NCBI GenBank assembly: GCA_038093975.1
Contig: JBBPTG010000421.1
Location: 1 to 14,789 of the forward strand
Source: Chalciporus piperatus
Taxonomy: Eukaryota > Basidiomycota > Agaricomycetes > Boletales > Boletaceae
Length of the DNA: 14,789 nucleotides
Direction of reading: 5' to 3'
The translations under genes and the position numbers were made by a program. Positions 9,911 to 14,789 of this stretch are shown piece after piece. How positions within the stretch are numbered: the stretch's first letter is position 1; the number at the start of each line of letters is the position of its first letter. The notes below the pieces were generated by a model. The model did no database searches, was not told where the DNA came from, and was given only the letters and a program-made list of their open reading frames with translations.

Positions 9911-10399
9911 CATCAGCAACACTGCAAAAAGTCTGAAGTTACTGGAATGACTGGATCAGTTAAACCAGTAGGCCAGTTGCTCAGTTGCCCAGTCATCCAG
10001 TCAGCCAGTCATTTCAGTAATCTCATTGGTTCATTAGCCCAGTCACTTCAGTAGTCTCAGTAGCTCAGTAGCCCAGTGTTCCAGTCATCCAGTTATCTCA
10101 GTAGCCTAGTAGCCCAGTTTCCCAGTCATGTAGTCATCTCAGCAGCCTAGTAGCACAGTGCCCTAGTCATCCAGCAATCCAGTTGTCTCATTACTCCAGC
10201 CATCCAGTATTCCAGTATTCCAGTCATCTAGTCACTCAGTGGTCCAGTAATCCAGTAGTCTCAGTAGTCCAGTCATCCAGCCATTCAGTCATCCAGTCAT
10301 TTCAGTAATCCAGTCACTCAGTAATCCAGTAATCTAGTCACTCCAGTCACTCCAGTCACACAAGTCACACCAGTAACCCAGTCACCAGTCACTCCCAGT
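9911..10399 (+). repeat. Degenerate CAGT array, copy 1
   Basis: It begins sharply with CATCAGCAACACTGCAAAAA, then runs for about 430 bp as short degenerate units such as CCAGTCATCCAGTCA and CCAGTAATCCAGTCACTCAGT. It is nearly identical to 12491-12938 except for an extra block of about 40 bp near 10270-10310. The similarity starts exactly at CATCAG, with unrelated flanks to the left, so this is a true boundary. Confidence 0.9.
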
Positions 10400-10597
10400 G
10401 AGAATTGAATGTGCCCGTATAGTCCCTAATATGATGTACTGTGTCAATTTCATTGTCCGCCCAAAAATCATTGGGCGACATCGTGCGACACACGAATGGG
10501 GCCAATAGCACATTATATAGATGTTCAGATATTGCACCATCTGACAGAGTGTGACTTCAAATCTGACAGAGTGTGACTCCAAATTTGAAAGGCACAT
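10400..10597. other. Intergenic stretch with a hairpin and short repeats
   Basis: No gene seen. It has an inverted repeat CGCCCAA/TTGGGCG around a 6-nt loop (10458-10477) and the 22-bp duplication listed separately. It separates the CAGT array from the LTR-like promoter block. Confidence 0.5.
10539..10582 (+). repeat. 22-bp direct tandem duplication
   Basis: Two adjacent copies of ATCTGACAGAGTGTGACT plus YCAA, differing at one base. Confidence 0.85.
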
Positions 10598-10936
10598 TGT
10601 TACGAACGCTCCATTCCTTATCCTAATCATCCCTACATTCCATTTCGCTTACTAGGTTTCTCTTCGTTTCTTGGACTTAGTCGTTTCACTTTCTCTTTCG
10701 TTATCTTATCTTATCGCATCACGTGACTTACTTACATAAGCTAGGTCTAGACCTTCGCTTACTAACTGATGACTCACCGCTCACTCGTCAGCATCAGTCA
10801 GCATTACTCATCATATGACTCACGCTTACTCATTCCGCAGTAGAGCTAGTTACGCCATTGGCTAGTAGTCAGTATGAGTCATACCCAGTCACCTACGATA
10901 AGGTTTAGCCACAACATGTACAAACATTGACAATAG

Positions 10937-10944
10937 TATATAAA
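10937..10944 (+). promoter_or_regulatory. TATA box TATATAAA
   Basis: A consensus TATA element lies about 30 bp before the ACTGGACTCCCCAGTC region, a plausible transcription start. It is 270 bp before the gag-like ORF. Confidence 0.55.
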
Positions 10945-11037
10945 CCCGGGTCGACAAGCACTGGACTCCCCAGTCTTGTTCTCCTGGAGTTTCCTCATCG
11001 AACCTCAGCCAAGTTCATCGGCTCGCTATTGTCTAGT

Positions 11038-11106
11038 GTGAGTCTTGGCTCTTAGTTGAGTTGAGTCGTTTCATTAGAACAAGACTGATATTTTCTTTTG
11101 TCTTAG
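11038..11106 (+). other. Probable intron in the leader
   Basis: Donor GTGAGT, a CTGAT branch-like site about 18 nt before the end, a T-rich tract, and acceptor TCTTAG. The 69-nt length is typical of this kind of fungus. Splicing would occur before the ORF and does not supply an ATG. Confidence 0.45.
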
Positions 11107-11214
11107 CGTCTCGTCGCTACCACACGTGTCTTGTACGCCACTCCATCGTTGATCACTAGTGGGTACCGCGCTGCTTGTTCGCGCCTTGTCATAGCTGACC
11201 TTGTTTTTGAATAA

Positions 11215-12472
11215 GTGTCGAGCAACCCCGCCGCATCTCAGCGCGCCGCGTCCCCTGTACCTTCCATCCAGTGGAACGGTATACTTGATCTCCCCGCCGT
11301 CGAGAACAACCTCGACTTCACCAGCGTCATCAGAAACCTCGAACGAGCTGCAGAGGTCTTCCCCGGCTTCACCAGCATCATCGACGACCTCGAGCGAGAG
11401 AACGCTCGTGTTCAGGAAGACTACGCTCGTACTCAGGCGTTACACGCTGAGAGAGAGAGAGAGCTCATTGAGAAGTATTCAGCGCCGATAGTCCCAGAGC
11501 CTGACTACTCGGATCTTTACGTTGATTGGCTAGAACCTCCGGTAATTCCCTCGTATCCATATCATCTACCTTCTGAGGTTTACATTCACCCTCTCGGTAC
11601 CCTTCGGTTACCTCATCATCCCGCCAATCTCCAGATCGGCACTCGTCGACTTCCGTCGCTCCCTCCCATCGAGGCTATTCGGGCACCGTTGCCGCCCAAC
11701 CCCCAGCAGATACTAGCCGACGCCTTCGGCGTTGAAGAATTATACTACCGTGCCTCCTCCATCCCCAGAGCCCCAACCCCACTCGCTGAGCCCGTCGATT
11801 GGACTACCGTCGACGAGGATCTTCTTGCTCTTCAACACCAATTTCCCATTGGAGTCTCTGGTCGTACGGAAAGTTTCCGTCGCGCTCTCTATCGTACGCT
11901 TATATCCCCGGCAGGTGAGAAATCGATTCGAGAGAACATTGACGATCGGGTACGTCAACGCCGACGAAGCGACAGGGTACTTAGAGGTATCCCAGAGGAC
12001 GCCGATATTCGTATTAAGACGAGGATACCAACCCCGCGTCCTACTCGCCGCACTCGTAGCTCTAAGCCTCTTATTCCACTTAGGAGAATTCGTGCAGCGC
12101 AGCTTACTGGTCTCCCTCCTACTTTCGTACCTTATCTTCGGCCACGCACTTCTCTCAGACGACCTTCGCGTTACCTTTGATTTCGCATACATCCTCGTAT
12201 CTCACAGGAATCGCCCAGTAGCACTACCTACTCCTCCCCCTTCCCCTGTTGTATCACAAGCAGAGTTAGAAGAAGACGAAGAATCGGTACCAGGATTAGT
12301 AGAGTCTGATAGTGAAGACGAAGGAGGACTAAGAGAGACAAACGCACCGGGAGTGCAACTTTATTATCCCGCACCTCATTCCATCAGAAGAAGCATTCCA
12401 CCGCCACCTTATCAAAGAGACGCCCCTGCTTCGTTATCAGGAGAAACCCTTGAAGGATCTCAGGAGATCTGA
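11215..12472 (+). pseudogene. Gag-like ORF, start codon lost and frame shifted
   Basis: I do not recognise a named domain. Its place after an LTR-like leader and its composition suggest the N-terminal part of a retrotransposon Gag. Frame 1 is open over 11215-12180 (321 residues): a Ser/Ala/Pro-rich start, a helical coiled-coil-like segment (about 35-90, with LERENARVQEDYARTQ), a Pro-rich middle, and an Arg-rich end. The frame has no Met; it begins GTGTCG right after an in-frame TAA, as if ATG had become GTG. After the TGA at 12178-12180 the sensible coding continues in frame 2 to 12472 with an acidic stretch (ELEEDEESVPGLVESDSEDEGG) and a PPPY motif. A one-base shift between about 12120 and 12210 would explain this. 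An intron at 11915-11975 would also shift the frame but would replace the Arg-rich region with an unlikely hydrophobic reading. A CAGT array starts 18 bases after the stop. Confidence 0.55.
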
Positions 12473-12478
12473 AATAAA
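12473..12478 (+). terminator. AATAAA polyadenylation-like signal
   Basis: AATAAA follows directly on the stop codon of the gag-like ORF. It may be the remnant of its 3' end or chance. Confidence 0.35.
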
Positions 12479-12490
12479 AATCTAGTTTTA

Positions 12491-13012
12491 CATCAGCAAC
12501 ACTGCAAAAAGTCTGAAGTTACTGGAATGACTGGATCAGTTAAACCAGTACGCCAGTTGCTCAGTTGCCCAGTCATCCAGTCAGCCAGTCATTTCAGTAA
12601 TCTCATTGGTTCATTAGCCCAGTCACTTCAGTAGTCTCAGTAGCTCAGTAGCCCAGTGTTCCAGTCATCCAGTTATCTCAGTAGCCTAGTAGCCCAGTGT
12701 CCCAGTCATGTAGTCATCTCAGCAGCCTAGTAGCCCAGTGCCCTAGTTATCCAGCAATCCAGTTGTCTCATTACTCCAGCCATTCAGTATTCCAGTATTC
12801 CAGTAATCTAGTCACTCAGTGGTCCAGTAATCCAGTAGTCTCAGTAATCCAGTCACTCAGTGATCCAGTAATCTAGTCACTCCAGTCACTCCAGTCACAC
12901 AAGTGACACCAGTAACCCAGTCACCAGTCACTCCCAGTCACCTCAGTAACCCAGTAATCCAGTCACCCAGTCACCTCAGTAATCCAGTCACCCAGTAATC
13001 CAGTCACCCAGT
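12491..13012 (+). repeat. Degenerate CAGT array, copy 2
   Basis: It begins with the same CATCAGCAACACTGCAAAAA as copy 1, exactly 2580 bp downstream, and follows it with only about ten substitutions over 350 bp. It then lacks about 40 bp and extends about 75 bp further with CCAGTCACCCAGTAAT units. It ends at CCCAGTCCC before AT-rich DNA. Confidence 0.9.
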
Positions 13013-13207
13013 CCCAATTACTAGTTCACTATATCTTATGATTAATTCACACCTTATGACAGTTCAGAAAATGCGAAATATATTATGTCTAACTATTACA
13101 TGTATTGTGGTACAATAGTTACAAGTTAATGAAGTGCCATGCAACACGAGCAGCTATGTACGAGGTGAGTAGGTGTGTTAGTCAACAAATAAACACGAAC
13201 CTTTGAA
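13013..13207. other. AT-rich spacer
   Basis: No gene, RNA or repeat recognised. It joins the CAGT array to the hairpin array and turns into the GGTGAG-rich hairpin context at about 13160. Confidence 0.5.
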
Positions 13208-13816
13208 GCCAGCGGGGCTGTTGAGCCCGCGCCGGCTTCGTTGTTTGAGCTTGAGGTGGTGAGAAGTGGTGGTAGCGGGCCGAGCAGTGCGAGCAGCTGT
13301 TTGTGGGGTGAGCAGGTGGCTTATCACTCACCTCGTGAAGCCGGCGGGGCTGTTGAGCCCACGCCGGCCGCGTTTTCGCGTTTTCGTCGTTTTCGTGTCG
13401 GGAGTGGTGTGGTAGGTGGTAGTGGGCCGCGCAGTGCGAGCGGCTGTTTGCGGGGTGAGCGGATGTGGTGGTGAGCGAGTTCTCACTCACCTCGTGAAGC
13501 CGGCGGGGCTGTTGAGCCCACGCCGGCCGCGTTTTCGCGTTTTCGTCGTTTTCGTGTCGAGAGTGGTGTGGTAGGTGGTAGTGGGCCGAGCAGTGCAAGC
13601 GGCTGTTTGCGGGGTGAGCAGGTGGCTTATCACTCACCTCGTGAAGCCGGCGGGGCTGTTGAGCCCACGCCGGCCGCGTTTTGGCGTTTTCGTCGTTTTC
13701 GTGTCGAGAGTGAGGTGGTAGGTGGCAGCAGGCTGTTTGCGAGGTGAGCGGATATGGTGGTGAGCGAGTTTTCACTCACCTGGCGATGCCGGCGGGGCTT
13801 TTGAGCCCTCGCCGGC
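13208..13816. repeat. Tandem array of five GCCGGC hairpin units, copy 2
   Basis: Units start at 13208, 13340, 13499, 13646 and 13788 (spacing 132-159 bp). The three central hairpins are identical over 29 nt (GCCGGCG GGGCT, loop GTTG, AGCCC A CGCCGGC). They are followed by a CGCGTTTTCGCG-type CpG-rich tract, then GGTAGGTGG and GGTGAGC motifs. These units are more alike than those of copy 1, which suggests recent homogenisation. The minus strand of each carries a consensus splice donor (CGAGGTGAGTGA) directly after the hairpin. Confidence 0.85.
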
Positions 13817-13887
13817 CGTTTTGTTGTTGTTGAGGTGTGGTGTAGTGGTGAGAGAGAGTCGAAGAGGTGGCACGGCAAATTCAACAT

Positions 13888-13898
13888 GGTCACGTGAC
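13888..13898. promoter_or_regulatory. GGTCACGTGAC motif in the array linker
   Basis: Counterpart of 7043-7054, within a linker of about 58 bp (13880-13937) that matches 7035-7093 and ends CAAGTCCGAGCATTAGG. Confidence 0.4.
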
Positions 13899-13944
13899 TT
13901 TTTCGCGCGGATTTTGTGTCAAGTCCGAGCATTAGGGAAATGTG

Positions 13945-14570
13945 GCTACACTTTATTAGGATCTCCTACACTAGATAGCTACCATATTTTTTGTACACTT
14001 GTGTATGCTTTTTTGTACACTTTCAATAGGTTTGATCTCCACATACTTTGCTACACTTGTAACTACACACTTACTGCGCTTTTTTGTACACTTTGCTACA
14101 CTCTAACCTAATACACTTTCCCACACTTGTAACTACACATTTACTACGCTTTTTTGTACACTTTTGTTACACTCAATCTAGCTACACTTTCCTACACATT
14201 TGATTCAAGTTTTACTACGCTTTTTTGTTACACTTTGCTACACTCAATCACTACACTTGTAACTACACTTTTAGTACACTTTTTTGTCCACTTTAGCTAC
14301 ACTCTATCACTACACACTTTCCCACACATTTCACTACACTTTTACTACGCTTTTTTGTACACTTTTGCTACACTCAATCTAGCTACACTTTCCCACACTC
14401 TTGACTACACTTTTACTACGCTTTTTTGTACACTTTGCTCACTCAATCTAGCTATACTTTCCCACACTTGTAACTACACTTTTACTACACTCAATCCTAA
14501 TACCCTTTCCCACATTGTTAACTACACTTTTAGTACACATTTTTGTGGACTTTAGCTATAATCCATCCTA
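13945..14570 (+). repeat. TACAC/TACGC minisatellite, copy 2
   Basis: Eight or nine units of about 70 bp with the same motifs as 7560-8150. Several units are decayed (TACACTTTTTTGTCCAC near 14275). It ends in the same tail as copy 1: TATGAATGATTATAAAATG, then TCACTAATTA. Confidence 0.88.
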
Positions 14571-14651
14571 TGAATGATTATAAAATGTCACTAATTAGAA
14601 TGACTCTATTAGATGACTGAGTAGTACTGGAGCGATTGGGTGAGCTGAGGG

Positions 14652-14789
14652 CTGGGTAATTGGATAACTGGTATGACTGGTGTGACTGAAGTGACTGGAT
14701 TACTGGACCACAGGGTGACTGAATTACTGGAGTGACTGGATTACTGAGGTGACTGGATTACTGGAGTGACTTGTGTGACTTGTGTGACT
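14652..14789 (-). repeat. CAGT array in inverted orientation, truncated by window end
   Basis: On the plus strand it reads as ACTGGATTACTGGAGTGACTGG-type units, the reverse complement of the arrays at 9911 and 12491. Its inner edge CCAATTACCCAG resembles the inner edge of copy 2 (CCCAGTCCCAATTAC). The outer end lies beyond the window. Confidence 0.8.

Larger units (their letters stand above)
10598..11214 (+). promoter_or_regulatory. LTR-like promoter and leader of the downstream gag-like ORF
   Basis: It starts TGTTACGAACGCTCC, like the left end of a gypsy-type LTR. It carries many TGACTC/TGAGTCA-like sites and a TCACGTGA (10719-10726), then a TATA box, and a pyrimidine-rich start region ACTCCCCAGTCTTG. 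I could not find a matching right end or primer-binding site, so the LTR borders are unproven. No ATG occurs between the TATA box and the ORF. Confidence 0.5.

Noticed and set aside
9911..10399. CAGT array as a CRISPR array
   Set aside because: Units are short, degenerate and unspaced, and the context is eukaryotic.
11732..12180. Upstream part of the frame-2 ORF in the gag-like region
   Set aside because: It is hydrophobic and unlike its own downstream part. Frame 1 gives the more plausible Arg- and Pro-rich protein there.
12127..12207. Intron joining the two frames of the gag-like ORF
   Set aside because: The GT to CAG interval is 81 nt, a multiple of three, so it would not change frame.
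13182..13932. Minus-strand frames of 100-197 residues with repeated WAQQPRR or GVGSTAPPAS peptides (also 6157-7088)
   Set aside because: They are produced by the hairpin repeats in two frames at once, the unit length varies off multiples of three, and there is no promoter or conserved start.

Overview
The window looks like transposon-dense, gene-poor DNA from a filamentous basidiomycete, most likely an Agaricomycete (a Rhizoctonia-like genome would fit, but the species is a guess). The reasons are a Plavaka-type transposase split by 48-58 nt introns, a Tnp2/CACTA-type transposase, Ty3/gypsy-like gag fragments, and no recognisable host housekeeping gene.

Layout. 1-2798 (+) carries most of a Plavaka transposase, in four exons with an open frame; its N-terminus lies left of the window. 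2902-3514 (-) is a small three-exon gene for a coiled-coil protein of unknown function. 3633-5827 (-) is a Tnp2-family CACTA transposase with an open frame and one short intron, cut at its N-terminus by the next element. 5827-8356 is a coding-poor element with inverted ends of about 28 bp starting CATCAGGAAAAACC. Inside it are an array of GCCGGC hairpin units, a solo LTR (7101-7554), and a TACAC/TACGC minisatellite. 8354-9903 is a gag remnant with a CCHC zinc knuckle, split by a second solo LTR (8801-9253). 9911-10399 is a CAGT-rich degenerate array. 10598-11214 is an LTR/promoter-like stretch with a TATA box and a leader intron. It precedes a broken gag-like ORF (11215-12472). 12491-13012 repeats the CAGT array almost exactly. 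13208-14608 is a second copy of the hairpin array plus TACAC minisatellite. 14652-14789 is a CAGT array in the opposite orientation, running off the window.

The most interesting structure is not a gene. A core module (five hairpin units, a CACGTG-containing linker, the TACAC minisatellite, then a TGTCACTAATTA tail) occurs twice inside two different wrappers. One wrapper has short CATCAGGAAAAACC inverted ends; the other has long inverted CAGT arrays whose outer edge also begins CATCAG. This suggests a family of large non-autonomous elements with a shared interior and CATCAG termini. The two transposases beside them are candidate drivers, but nothing in the window proves a link. The genes do not form a pathway: this is a nest of mobile elements inserted into and next to each other.
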